From: Theropithecus gelada
Taxonomy: Eukaryota; Chordata; Mammalia; Primates; Cercopithecidae
Direction: 5' to 3'
Length of the DNA: 64,000 bases
NCBI RefSeq assembly: GCF_003255815.1
Contig: NC_037683.1
Coordinates: 74,934,179-74,998,178, forward strand
A program made the translations under genes and the position numbers. The notes below the pieces were generated by a model. The model saw only the letters and a program-made list of their open reading frames with translations, searched no databases and was not told the DNA's origin. Within the stretch, counting starts at the first letter, position 1. Each line of letters begins with the position of its first letter. Of the stretch, positions 11,541 through 22,267 are shown one piece after another.

Positions 11541-11821
11541 ATTTTTTTCAAGATAGGGTCTTGCTCTGTCACCTAGGCTGGAGTACAGTGGTGCAATCAC
11601 GACTCACTGTAGCATCGACCTCCCAGGCTCAAGCAATCCTCAGCCTCCTGAGTAGTTGGGACTACAGGCACATACCACCTGCCTGGCTAATTTTTTATTT
11701 GTTGTAGAGATGGGGTTTGCCATGTTATCCAGGCTGCTCTCGAACTCCTGGGTTCAAGCATTCCACCTACCTCGGCTTCCCAAAGTGCTGGAATTACAAG
11801 CGTGAGCCACCACATCCAGCC
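11541..11821 (-). mobile_element. AluJ-like element
   Basis: Reverse dimer with an imperfect target duplication similar to TATTTGAAATTTTA on both sides. Confidence 0.87.
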
Positions 11822-12690
11822 TATTTTTGAAATTTTAAATAAGCACATATTACTTTTGTAACGGGTAGAAATGTTTCTGACCATCCTTCAAAATCCATCT
11901 CAACAGTGCCTACAAAATGAAATTACCCATTACTTATAAACAACCACAGAAGCCTTGTATTCCTTTGAAACCTCATGGCACTTTGTACCTTTCCTATGGC
12001 AGTTATGATAATTATCAAGAGTATTAACCATAGTTTTTAGTGAGTATAATCTGATTACTTTTAAGTACAAATTATCCCTTGAAATATCAAAGGAGCCAAG
12101 CCGAGTTATTACTCAATGACCTAACCTATTCGATTAACACTTTAAGAGGGACACTGGAAATGGGTACTAAAACATAGTAACAGAAAACAGTCAATAGTTT
12201 ATACTCGTAAACAGGTTTAATTGTTTCTGCAATCTTGTTTCAACAGCATTGTACTCATAAAAGAATTCTGGAAGAGTTCGAAAGAAAATGCTTCCAATCT
12301 TCGCTGAAAGTTTCATGTTCTCGATTAATAAGATCTGAAAGAATAAAACTCTATTAATACCTACCGCAAAAGTTCAAAAGAAATGATTCAAATTATATTA
12401 AACATAAAATTTTCAATTTCTCTGGAATAGCCAGAATGTTCCATAGTAGGAATTTAACATGCAGAAATAAGAGTCTTCAAGTAGCATCATGTGCTTACAA
12501 TGTCAAATATAATTTTTTTAAAGGAAGATACCTAAATTCATCCAAAGTCTTAATCTCATTCACACCCATCCAGGGAATTCGGAAACTATAATTTCTGGTT
12601 GGTCTTTCAGGTTTTGTTTTATTTTGTTTTTGTTAGATTTATGCTTTGTTCTGGGGCCTTAACTATCATATCAGAATTTTTTAAAAGAAG
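11822..12690. other. Unique intronic interval
   Basis: No repeat recognised apart from short homopolymers. It holds the exon-like ORF listed at 12191-12334. Confidence 0.5.
12191..12334 (-). other. Exon-like ORF of unknown origin in KDM4C intron
   Basis: On the KDM4C strand, a pyrimidine-rich TTTTATTCTTTCAG acceptor-like site is followed at 12334 by a 47-codon open frame ending at a TGA (12191-12193). An internal ATG begins MKLSAKIGSIFFRTLPEF. A possible donor CGA|GTATAA would end an exon at 12205 (130 bp). Spliced after coding exon two, it would hit a stop within three codons, so it could be a poison or terminal exon, or chance. No repeat or protein family was recognised. Confidence 0.25.
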
Positions 12691-12699
12691 TTTAATAAT

Positions 12700-13530
12700 A
12701 ATTGTGACAATGTTTAAATATACCCACAAATTCATTGACACTCCTCCCTTCAAGAAGTAGAGCTTCATTCTCCTCCCCTTGAGTGTAGGCTACACTTAAC
12801 AACTGGCTTGGAACAAACAGAATATGCCAGATGTGACAGTGTGTCACTTCTGAAACAGGGAAAGGAAAAACATGTGGCTTCCTTCTCGCTCTCTCTCTCA
12901 GATCACTTGTTCTGGGAGAAGCCAGCTGCCACAACATGAGGAGCAGTCCATATGACAAGGAACTGAGGACCCCATCAAAAGCCATGGAAGGGGAGCACTC
13001 TTGTAAGAGAATCTTCCATCCACAATTAAATGCTCAGATGACTGCAGCCCAGGCAACATCCTAACTGCAACCTCATGAGACCCTGAGGCAGAACTACGTA
13101 GCTAAGCCACTCTCAGATTCCTGACCTTCAGAAATTATGGGTTGGTTTAAGTAGCTAAGATTTGGGATAATTTTTTTTTTTTTTTTTTTTTTGGAGACAG
13201 AGTTTCGCTCTTGTTGCCCAGGCTGGAGTGCAATACCGCAATCTTGGCTCACCACAACCTCCGCCTCCCGGTTTCAAGCAATTCTGCTGCCTCAGCCTCC
13301 TGAGAAGCTGGGATTACAGGCATGCATCAGCCACCACGCACAGCTAATTTTGTATTTTTAGTGGAGACGAGGTTTCTCCATGTTGATCGGGCTGCTCTTG
13401 AACTCCCGACCTCAGGTGATCCGCCCGCCTCAGCCTCCCAAAGTGCTAGGATTACAGGCATGAGCCACTGCGCCCAGCCAATTTGGGATAATTTGTTACA
13501 CAACAATAAATAACTAATGCAATGGTGGCC
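12700..13530 (+). mobile_element. Old MaLR/ERVL-type LTR, interrupted by an Alu
   Basis: The wording is that of a widespread mammalian LTR: CTCCCCTTGAGTGTAGGCT, CAGATGACTGCAGCCCAGGC, CAACCTCATGAGACCCTGAG, and a 3' end AATTTGTTACACAACAATAA. No coding sequence is present. The 97-codon ORF on the minus strand inside it is chance. Exact family not assigned. Confidence 0.65.
13173..13479 (-). mobile_element. AluS inserted in the old LTR
   Basis: Complete reverse Alu. The perfect duplication ATTTGGGATAATT lies at 13160-13172 and 13480-13492, which dates it after the LTR. Confidence 0.92.
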
Positions 13531-13693
13531 TTTCAAGTCATTCAAGGTTTGCTTTTAAAAGTACTAATTTTCTAATACAAATCATTTAAGGCTTAAACAT
13601 TACCAAACATACACCAAAAAAATTGCCCAACAAACATGAATCATGTGTAGAATCAAAAACTCATGGCAACTATGGGATAAGAAGTTCCATCTA

Positions 13694-13994
13694 GGCCGGG
13701 CGCGGTGGCTCAAGCCTGTAATCCCAGCACTTTGGGAGGCCGAGACGGGAGGATCACGAGGTCAGGAGATCGAGACCATCCTGGCTAACACGGTGAAACC
13801 CCGTCTCTACTAAAAATACAAAAAACTAGCCGGGAGAGGTGGCGGGCGCCTGTAGTCCCAGCTACTCGGGAGGCTGAGGCAGGAGAATGGCGTAAACCCG
13901 GGAGGCGGAGTTTGCAGTGAGCTGAGATCCGGCCACTGCACTCCAGCCCGGGCGACAGAGCAAGACTCTGTCTCAAAAAAAAAAAAAAAAAAAA
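13694..13994 (+). mobile_element. AluY, Old World monkey type
   Basis: GATCCGGCCACTGCA word present. The target duplication AAGAAGTTCCATCTA lies at 13679-13693 and 13995-14009. It sits about 240 bp from a KDM4C exon. Confidence 0.93.
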
Positions 13995-14233
13995 AAGAAG
14001 TTCCATCTATAGCTACTACTAATGAGATAATAAAAAGCAATTTCTTTAACACTAAGCCAAATGTTTAGGCAACCACCTAAAGAACAGAAAACAGAAACGG
14101 TTAAATGAAGGGTGAAAGACATTGCATGGGAGACTCCTGCTTTTCATTTATAAGCTCCTCTGTCTACTTTGTTTCTTAACATATTTACATAAATTTTTGA
14201 AGGAAACAGAAATAGCAAACTGATTCTACTCAC

Positions 14234-14409
14234 TTGCCACTGTTGGCCAGCTGCCTGAACTCCTTCACAGTCATTGCTTTTTTCTGGATGTTGTACTGAG
14301 TGAACAGTCCTGACTGCCCTGTGACCATCTGCTGAATTGGTGCTGGAATGAGCAAATTATCAATGTCATCATAGCACTGTCTTGGCTTCCACTCCTTAGG
14401 AGGAATCAC
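14234..14409 (-). CDS. KDM4C: KDM4C second coding exon (residues 49-107)
   Basis: This 176-bp exon encodes residues 49-106 and two bases of Lys107, beginning [19 protein letters not shown] and ending FRQLANSG. It carries the end of the JmjN domain (family span roughly residues 16-58), which packs against JmjC, and the conserved [18 protein letters not shown] block. [17 protein letters not shown] distinguishes KDM4C from KDM4A and KDM4B. The acceptor is TTTTTAG before GTGATT; the donor is the consensus-strength AA|GTGAGTA. The first six bases GTGATT equal the first six bases of the preceding intron, a curious junction repeat. The frame is open throughout, with no sign of decay. Confidence 0.97.
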
Positions 14410-14569
14410 CTAAAAATAAAATAATGAAATAAAATGTCATCTTGAAAATACTCCAAGTAATTTAGCTTTTAAGTATTCTGATAAAATACAACTGAAGAAT
14501 TTCTCAGTCTTTCTATGACAAATGCATAAAAAAATGAATATTTGCAATAAAGCAATATGATTGTTATTC

Positions 14570-14770
14570 AACAGCAAAATTTATTGAGTACTCACTATCC
14601 TAAACACTGTACTTGTATTAAACTCATTTTGAGTAGGTATTACTAACATCTTGATTTTAAAGATATAATTGAAAGACACAAAGAAGTAAAATAATTTGAA
14701 GTTAAAATGGCTAAAGACTACTTGAGCTGAGATTCTAATTACTGAGCAGTTATGTTAACCTGCCTCTCAA
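14570..14770 (-). mobile_element. MIR-like fragment
   Basis: Shows TTTATTGAGTACTCACTATC followed by a decayed block running from lost bookkeeping words (TAGGTATTACTAACATC) to a GAGCTGAGATTCTAATT-like end. Heavily diverged. Confidence 0.55.
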
Positions 14771-14781
14771 TAGACGAAATT

Positions 14782-15076
14782 GGCAGGGCACAGTGACTCA
14801 CACCTGTAATCCCAGCACTTTGGGAAGCCGAGGCTGGTGGATCACCAGGTCAGGAGTTCAAGACCATCCTGGCTAACACGGTGAAACCCCGTCTCTACTA
14901 AAAATATAAAACTTGGCCGGGCGTGGTGGCACGTGCCTGTAGTTCCAGCTACTCGGGAGGCTGAGGCAGAAGAATCGCTTGAACCCAGGAGACAAGGGTT
15001 GCAGTGAGCCGAGATCGCGCCACTGCACTCCAGCCTGGGTGACAGATCGAGATTCTGTCTCAGGGGAAAAAAAAAA
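14782..15076 (+). mobile_element. AluS/Y element
   Basis: Complete dimer. The imperfect duplication AGACGAAATT / AGATGAAATT flanks it. Confidence 0.9.
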
Positions 15077-15212
15077 GATGAAATTATATTTACGTAAATA
15101 ATTTCTTCCCCAAAGAAGTTCATCTTTATTGAATATGATCTAAGTAAGTAGCTATGTGCTGTTTATATTATTATGAGAAAAATAAGTAAAAATATAGTCA
15201 ACATTATATTCT

Positions 15213-15501
15213 CTTTTTTTTGAGACAGAGTCTCACTCTGTCACTCAGGCTAGAGTGCAGTGGCACAATCTCGGCTCACTGCAACCTCCACCTCCCTGGG
15301 TTCAAGCGATTCTTCTGCCTCAACCTCCCGAGTAGCCAGGATTACAGGTGCCTGCTACCATGCCCGGCTAATTTTGATATTTTTAGTAGAGACAGGGTTT
15401 CACCATCTTGGCCAGGGTGGTCTTGAACTCCTGACCTCAGGACCCACCCGCCTCGGCTTCCCAAAGTGTTGGGATTACAGGCGTGAGCCACCGTGACCAG
15501 C
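15213..15501 (-). mobile_element. AluS element
   Basis: Complete reverse Alu with a perfect target duplication CAACATTATATTCT at 15199-15212 and 15502-15515. Confidence 0.93.
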
Positions 15502-15515
15502 CAACATTATATTCT

Positions 15516-15860
15516 TTATAGACTTCTCACACAATATGGTGATAGCACAGTGGTATGCTAGTAGATGTTTAATAACCAGCTTCCAGAAAGGTGGAGGAAA
15601 CCTTGATTTGTAGTTTTTACCTGCTTCCATGGTATAATACTCCCACCATGGCCAATCTGAACCTACCAATGTGACATCACTATATATGCGCTGGGAAGGG
15701 ATGCGCACTGTTAACTCTGAAATGCCGGTATAAGGTACCTCAGCACACCAGTGTTTGCCCGTAGTATTTAAGCACTTCATTACCAAGAGTGAAAAGATCC
15801 AAAAAACATTAAGACCAAAAATACATATTGATAGGATTTAAAATAAGAAAGTACCGGCCA
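15516..15860. other. Unique intronic DNA
   Basis: No gene or repeat recognised. The 103-codon minus-strand ORF here runs into the Alu and is probably chance. Confidence 0.5.
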
Positions 15861-16177
15861 GGCCGGGCGCGGTGGCTCAAGCCTGTAATCCCAGCACTTT
15901 GGGAGGCCGAGACGGGCGGATCACGAGGTCAGCAGATCGAGACCATCCTGGCTAACCTAGTGAAACCCCGTCTCTACTAAAAAATACAAAAAACTAGCCA
16001 GGCGAGGTGGCGGGCGCCTGTAGTCCCAGCTACTCGGGAGGCTGAGGCAGGAGAATGGCGTAAACTCGGGAGGCGGAGCTTGCAGTGAGCCGAGATCCGG
16101 CCACTGCACTCTAGCCTGGGCAAAAGAGCGAGACTCCGTCTCAAAAAAAATAAAAAAATAAAAAAAAGAAAGAAAGA
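15861..16177 (+). mobile_element. AluY inserted at the 5' end of another Alu
   Basis: Young AluY with GATCCGGCCACTGCA and an (AAAG)n-modified tail. The duplication AAGAAAGTACCGGCCA lies at 15845-15860 and again across the start of the next Alu. Confidence 0.92.
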
Positions 16178-16189
16178 AAGAAAGTACCG

Positions 16190-16500
16190 GCCAGGCATGG
16201 TGGTTCATGCCTGTAATCCCAGCCCTTTGGGAGGCCAAGATGGTAAAACACTTGAGGCCAGGAGTTCGAGACCAGCCTAGCCAGTACGGTGAAACCCCCA
16301 TCTCTACTAAAAATACAAAAATTATCCGGGCGTGGTGGCAGGCACCTGTAATCCCAGGTACTTGGGAGGCTGAGGCAGGAGAATTGCTTTGAACCTGGGA
16401 GATGGAGGCTGCAGTGAGCCAAGATCACACCACTGCACTCTAGCCTGAGTGACAAGATCACACCACTGCACTCTAGCCGTCTCATAAATAAAATAAAATA
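16190..16500 (+). mobile_element. AluS with internal duplication
   Basis: Complete Alu whose end of right arm is duplicated: AGATCACACCACTGCACTCT occurs at about 16422 and again at about 16455, in a 33-bp unit. It ends in (AAAAT)n. Confidence 0.88.
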
Positions 16501-16553
16501 ACATAAAAATAGAACGTATAATGTCATAAATTAACTATCTATGGTTGGAACTT

Positions 16554-16903
16554 GTCTTTTTTGTTTCTTTTTTGGGGGTTTTTTTGGGGGTTTTTTGTTT
16601 TTATTTTTTTTGAGATGGAGCTTCACTCTTGTTGCCCAGGCTGGAATGCAATGGCGTAATCTTGGCTCACCGCAACCTCCACCTCCTGGGTTCAAGCAAT
16701 TCTCCTGCTTCAGCCTCCCGAGGGGCTGGGATTACAGGCATGTGCCACCACGCCCGGTTAATTTTTTTTTTTTTTTTTTTTTTAGTAGAGACAGGATTTC
16801 TCTATGTTAGTCAGGCTGGTCTCGAACTCCCGACCTCAGGTGAGCCACCTGCCTTGACCTCCCAAAGTGCTGGGATTACAGGCATGAGCCACTGAGCCTG
16901 GCC
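16554..16903 (-). mobile_element. AluS with odd T/G-rich tail
   Basis: Reverse Alu. Its tail side reads as T-runs broken by two GGGGG blocks (about 16574-16590) instead of plain poly-T. The middle linker is also expanded to about 22 T. Confidence 0.88.
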
Positions 16904-16910
16904 GGAACTT

Positions 16911-17045
16911 TTCTTTTTATTTTTGTTAGAGATGGAGTTTCGCCATGCTGCCCAGGCTGGTCTCAAACTCCTGAGCTCAACTGATCCACCTGCCTTGGCC
17001 TCCCAAAAGTGCTGGAATTACAGAAGTGAGCCACTGCGCCTGGCC
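16911..17045 (-). mobile_element. Alu left monomer (FLAM-like)
   Basis: A single reverse arm ending GCCACTGCGCCTGGCC. Confidence 0.82.
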
Positions 17046-17094
17046 ACTTTACCACCTTTAGAAGTCGTTTTAATTTTTTTAAAACAATCTTTTT

Positions 17095-17380
17095 TGTTTT
17101 GAAACAGAGTTTCACTCTTGTTGCCCAGGCTGGAGTCCAATGGTACAATCTCAGCTCACCGTAACCCCCGCCTCCCAGGTTCAAGGAATTCTCCTGCCTC
17201 AGCCTCCGGAGCAGCTGGGACTACAGGGGCGCACCATCACGCCCAGCTAATTTTTGTATTTTTAGTAGCACGGCGTTTCACCATGTTGGCCAGGATGGTC
17301 TCGATCTCCTGACCTTGTGATCTGCCCACCTCGGCCTCCCAAAGTGTTGGGATTACAGGCGTGAGCCACCACACCTGGCC
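17095..17380 (-). mobile_element. AluS/Y element
   Basis: Complete reverse Alu with target duplication TAAAACAATCTTTTT at 17080-17094 and 17381-17395. Confidence 0.92.
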
Positions 17381-17765
17381 TAAAACAATCTTTTTAAGGT
17401 TTCCTAGTGAAAAACATAGCACACGTGTAGAAAATGCATAATCACAAGCACACAGCTCTGTGAATTATTACAAAGCAAACACCAAAGGACCCACTGCCCA
17501 GTTGTAAGGGGCAAGATATTGCTGGCACAACACAACCCCTCCAAGCGCCCTTTTCCAACTACATCTTCCCTACTGCCCAAGAGGTAACCACAATTATGGT
17601 GTTTACGGCAATCATTTCATTGCTGGGCTTTAGTTTTATGCTTCTATATGCATACCTATTCACCAGTTTTGCAAATGTATAAAAATGCAATCCTACAGTA
17701 TACACTATTTGAGGTTTATCTTTTATACTTCACTCATACTTTGTGAGATTTAAATATAATGGTCT

Positions 17766-18055
17766 AGGTCAGGCACGGTGGCTCACTCCTATAATCTCAG
17801 CACTTTGGGAGGCCAAGGTGGACAGATCACCTGAGGTCAGAGGTTTAAGGTTACAGTGAGTTTTGGCCAACATGGTGAAACCCTGTCTCTACTAAAAATA
17901 CAAAAATTAGCCAGGCGTGGTGGTCGATGCCTGTAATCCCAGCTCCTCCGGAGGCTGAGGCAGGTGAATCATTGCAGTGAGCTGAGATCGCACCACTGCA
18001 CTACAGCCTGGGTGACAGAGTGAGACTCTGTCTCTAAATAAACAAACAAACAAAC
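17766..18055 (+). mobile_element. AluS element
   Basis: Dimer with a partly deleted right arm, ending in (AAAC)n. It splits the old L1. Confidence 0.88.
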
Positions 18056-18549
18056 GGCCTATGTAGCTGAAGTTCATTGATTTTCATTACTACTCAGTAT
18101 TTTTTCTTATAAATATTTATGTATTTATAAACTGATAACCACTGACGGTCATGTGGTTTTTCTAATTATTGGCTACTGCAAATAATGCTATTAATATTCT
18201 TACACAGATATTCTAGTGCATATATGCACATGGGTCTCCACAATATCCATGCATACACAGATACCTCTAAGAATGAAATTACTGACACATAGGATACATG
18301 TAGTTCAAATTTAATAGATATTGCCAACTGTTGCCAAAGTGGTTGTACCAATATGCACTCCCAAGTGCAACATACAAGAGTTCCCATTCCTCCACATCTC
18401 CATCATCACCTAATACTGTCCATCATTTAACTTTTAGTCTTTCTGGTAGGTGTACAGTGGTACTCAACTGTGAATTTTATTTGTATTTTCCGAATAACTG
18501 AAGAAAGAAACCTCCTCATACATATGTTTACTGACCTTACTGATACTCT

Positions 18550-18851
18550 TTTTTTTTTTTCTTCTTTTGAGACAAAGTTTCTCTTTTGTTCCCTAGGCTG
18601 GAGGGCAATGGTGCGATCTCAGCTCACTGCAACCTCCACCTCCTGGGTTCAAGCAATTCTCCTGCCTCAGCCTCCCTACTGGCTGGAATTACAGGTGCCT
18701 GCCACCATGCCCAGCTAATTTTTTGTATTTTCAGTAGAGACAAGGTTTCACTGTTGGCCAGGCTGGTCTTGAACTCCTGACCTCAGGTGATCCACCCGCC
18801 TCAGCCTCCCAAAGTGCTGAGATTACAGGCGTGAGCCACAGTGCCCAGCTC
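18550..18851 (-). mobile_element. AluS element
   Basis: Complete reverse Alu. The duplication ACTGATACTCT lies at 18539-18549 and 18852-18862, inside the old L1. Confidence 0.92.
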
Positions 18852-19005
18852 ACTGATACTCTCTTTTATAAAGTACTTATTCAAGTCTCTTTACCATTTT
18901 ACTATTTCATTGTTGGGTTTTTTCTTATTAATGTATAGGAGTCTTTTATATATTATTTTATATATCCAAGGAGAATACTCTTGGATGTGTTTGTGTGTAT
19001 GTAGG

Positions 19006-19012
<7 letters not shown>

Positions 19013-19051
<39 letters not shown>

Positions 19052-19058
19052 GAGAAAG
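19013..19058. repeat. (GA)n / (GACA)n simple repeat
   Basis: A GA run of about 26 bases followed by GACAGACAGACAGAGAGA. Confidence 0.9.
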
Positions 19059-19114
19059 CATGCGTACACAAGAGCATGTAAATATCTTCTCTTATCCTGT
19101 AACTTGCCCTCCAA

Positions 19115-19325
19115 TCTTTTTTTCAAGAGACAAAGTCTGGCTCTGTCACCCACGCTGGAGTACAATGGCACGAGGTTAACTCACTGTAACCTCAAACTCC
19201 TGTGCTCAAACGATCCTCCCACCTCAGTTTCCCTGAGTAGCTGGAACAACAGGTGTGCAACCACCACACCTGGCTAATTTTTTAATTTTTTGTAGAGACA
19301 GCGTTTTGCTATGTTGCCCAGGCTT
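19115..19325 (-). mobile_element. Partial AluJ-like element
   Basis: Diverged reverse Alu that stops at ATGTTGCCCAGGCTT, missing the outer part of the left arm. Confidence 0.8.
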
Positions 19326-19750
19326 GTATGGGCTTTTATGTCATCTTTTGATAAACATCAATTCTTAATTTTAATGTAATCCAACTTTTCACATTTGCCT
19401 TTATAGGTACTGCTATAATCTTCAGTTCAAAAAAATATTTCCCTACTCAAGGACACAGAAATGGTCTACTTTATATTCTAAGAGTGTTAAAGTTTTGTCT
19501 TTCACATTTAGATACAAATGTACCTATAACTGTGAAACTCAAGTCAAGCTTCATCAGATAAAGAAACTTGGGGTCAGGAGATGAGAAACTTGGCCAATGC
19601 TATACAGCTTTATAAGTGAGAGTTATTAGCTGAAAAAAAACAAAATCACTTCACAGTGAGCTGTCAATTTTACCTTAATTTTCATCAGCAATATAAGGAT
19701 ACTACATATTTTATATCCTCCAAGGTATGTTTGTTTAAAATGAGAATACT

Positions 19751-20064
19751 GTCCAGGCACGGTGGCTAAGGCATGTAATCCCAACACTTCGGGAGGCCAA
19801 GTCGGGAGGAAGACTTAAGCTCAGGAGTTCGAGACAAGCCTAGGCAACATGGCAAAAGCTCATCTCTACAAAAAAATACAAAAATTAGCCAGGTGTGGTG
19901 GCACACGCCTACAGTCTTAGCTACTCGGGAGGCTGAGGTGGGAGGACTGCTTGAGCCTGGGAGGTCAAGGCTGCACTGAGTCAAGATCACACCACTGCAC
20001 TCCAGCCTGGGTGACAGAACAACACCCTGTCTCAAAAAAACTAAATAAAAATAAATAAATAAAA
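19751..20064 (+). mobile_element. AluJ-like element
   Basis: Diverged complete dimer with old-type GGAGGTCAAGGCTGCACTGA and an (AAAT)n tail. Confidence 0.88.
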
Positions 20065-20125
20065 TGGATACATATATATTCATAGTATATGTTACTGAAA
20101 TCATACCCTCATTATTTTATTTAAC

Positions 20126-20740
20126 TTTTTTTTTTTTTGAGACAGGGACTCTGTTGCCCAGGCTGGAGTACAGAGACATGATCACAGCTCACTGCAGCCT
20201 GGACCTCTCAGGCTCAAGCAATCCTCCCACCTCAGCCTCCCAAGTAGCTGGGACTACAGGCACATAGCCTTACACTCAGTTATTTTTTTGTTTGTTTGTT
20301 TGTTTGCTTTTTGAGATACAGTCTCACTCTGTTGCCCAGGCTAGAGTGGAGTGGAGCAATCTCAGCTCACTGCAACCTCAGCCTCTCAGGTTCAAGTGAT
20401 CCTCGTGTCCCAGCATCCCGAGGACCTGGGATTACAAATGTGTACCACCACGCCCAACTAATTTTTGTATTTTTAGTAGAGACAGGGTTTTGCCATTTTG
20501 GCTAGGCTGGTCTCAAACTCCTGGCCTCAGGTGATCCACCCACCTCGGCCTTTCAAAGTGCTGGGATTACAGGCGTGAGTCACCGTGGCTGGCTTTTTTT
20601 TTTTTATTTTTATTTTTTTTTTGTAAAGATGTGGTCTCGCTATGTTGCCAGGGCTGGCCTCGAACTCATGGGCTCAAGCAAGTCTCCCACCTTGGCCTCC
20701 CAAAGTGCTGGGATTACAGGCGTGAGCCACCATGCCAGCC
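20126..20740 (-). mobile_element. AluJ-like element split by another Alu
   Basis: The right-arm side is at 20126-20280 and the left-arm side at 20596-20740, both in reverse orientation. A complete Alu lies between them. Confidence 0.82.
20281..20595 (-). mobile_element. AluS nested in AluJ
   Basis: Complete reverse Alu with a (TTTG)n tail, inserted in the linker region of the older element in the same orientation. Confidence 0.87.
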
Positions 20741-21969
20741 ACACTCAATATTTGAAAAGAATATGATCAGACTATATGAATATGGTTAACCTTACTACAT
20801 TGTCTTGATGACATATTGAAAGGCGATGGGCACTGTATTTAAGAATGTTATAAAAACAAACTTTTTTCCTCAGAAATAAGCCAGAATAATAAAAAAAAAA
20901 AAAAAAATGAACATAGATTTATTCAGGCTCTTCATTAGCAATAAAGATATCCACAATCAAAATTAATATTATGTGTAGAATTAAATATGTTTTTGTCTTA
21001 AAAAGAAAAAGGCAGTTGCTTGCCTATAAAATATTTTGTAGCAGTTTTCTAAAGAAAGAGAAGCAAGGCATACAATAAACTTACAAAAACCCAAATATTG
21101 CCTTGTGCTTTTGTGTACAAGTTCATTTAATTTCAATTAAAGAGTTCGAATGGAATATATTTTCAGAAGTTCAGGTCTATAACAAAAATCTTATTTTAAC
21201 TATAATTTGAAATCCTAAGACATCAGATTTTCTTGCATAGGGAAACACAACATACTGAGGTCTTTAAAGATTCCAAAGTTAAATCTTTATGTTTAGTTAA
21301 TCTAAATGAGGGAAAGCCATTCCTCCTGAAGTTCATCTTCCTGATTATATCAAAATAGAATATAACTTCTCTTATCACCATCCCCGCAAACTCAGCCTGG
21401 CCCCTATTCCCTGTGGGAAATTTTCTGCTAAAATGTGCATTTGCACTACTTGTCTTGAAATAAATTGCAATTTCTACCATCTACTTAGTGAGGAAGGAGG
21501 AGGAAGGGAAAGAGTGGTGCTTCTTACAATCTTTCTTCACCTTGTGGGCAAAGATAGCTATTTGCACTCTCTTGGCTGTTCATAAAACTACATGATATGC
21601 ATAAGCTACGGTACAGGACAATCTATGTTCAGATTTCTGTTGGGAACAAATTTCACCCACTTCATATATAAAAAAGGTTCATCATAATCTCCTTCCACAA
21701 AAACACTACAAGTTTCACATTGGAAGAGACTGTCACTTCTTTTCATTTTCCCAACCTGACCATCAACTCTGTAGACAGTCACAGTGTCAAACCTTCCACT
21801 CAAAAAATAAACGTTAAATCTAAAGCATGAATCTAAAAAATGGGGAAGAGAAAAACCAAGACCGACTGTCATCTGAGGCTACAGTCACTACTATTGGACC
21901 TACTCAACCAATTTACTCAAATCATAAATTAAGACCAATTCATTAAATGTTGTCAATAGTGAATTAATG
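20741..21969. other. Unique intronic interval, 1.2 kb
   Basis: No repeat recognised except an A-run near 20890-20907. On the minus strand, ORFs of 85 codons (21480-21223) and 88 codons (21872-21606) are open; the latter includes DTVTVYRVDGQVGKMKR and looks protein-like, but I recognise no family and see no convincing splice or promoter context. Probably non-coding. Confidence 0.45.
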
Positions 21970-22267
21970 GGCCGGGCACAGCGGCTTATGCCTGTAATCC
22001 CAGCACTGTGGGAGGCCAAAGTGGGAGGATCACTTGAGCTCAGGAGTTCAAGACCAGTCTGGGTAACACAGGAGACTCCATCTCTACAAAAAATTTTTTT
22101 TTAAAAATCACCCAGGCATGGGTAGTCCCAGCTACATGGGAGGCTGAGTTCCAGCTACTTGGCAGGCTACTTGCTTGAGCGTGGGAGGTCAAGGCTGCAG
22201 TGAGCCATGATCACACCATCCAGCCTGAGTAACAGGAAAAGACCCTGTCTCAAAAAAAAAAAAAAAA
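21970..22267 (+). mobile_element. AluJ-like element with rearranged right arm
   Basis: Right arm contains a partial repeat of the CCAGCTACATGGGAGGCTGA block (CCAGCTACTTGGCAGGCTA follows at once). Ends in an A-run. Confidence 0.85.

Larger units (their letters stand above)
6204..14233 (-). other. KDM4C: KDM4C intron between second and third coding exons
   Basis: This 8,030-bp intron starts at the strong donor GTGAGTA and ends at TTTACAG. It interrupts codon 107 after its second base. It holds MER1B, L1M, a MaLR LTR, several Alus and the exon-like ORF near 12.2 kb. Confidence 0.93.
17396..19530 (-). mobile_element. Old L1M, antisense, broken by three Alus
   Basis: Pieces at 17396-17765, 18056-18540, 18852-19110 and 19326-19530 read in order as the complement of an old L1 3' region. 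Recognisable words are TTGCCAAAGTGGTTGTACCA, ATTCCTCCACATCTCC and CATTTGCCTTTATAGGTACT. There is no ORF. The Alus at 17766, 18550 and 19115 split it. Confidence 0.75.

Noticed and set aside
12692..12985. 97-codon minus-strand ORF
   Set aside because: Entirely inside an old MaLR-type LTR, which is non-coding.
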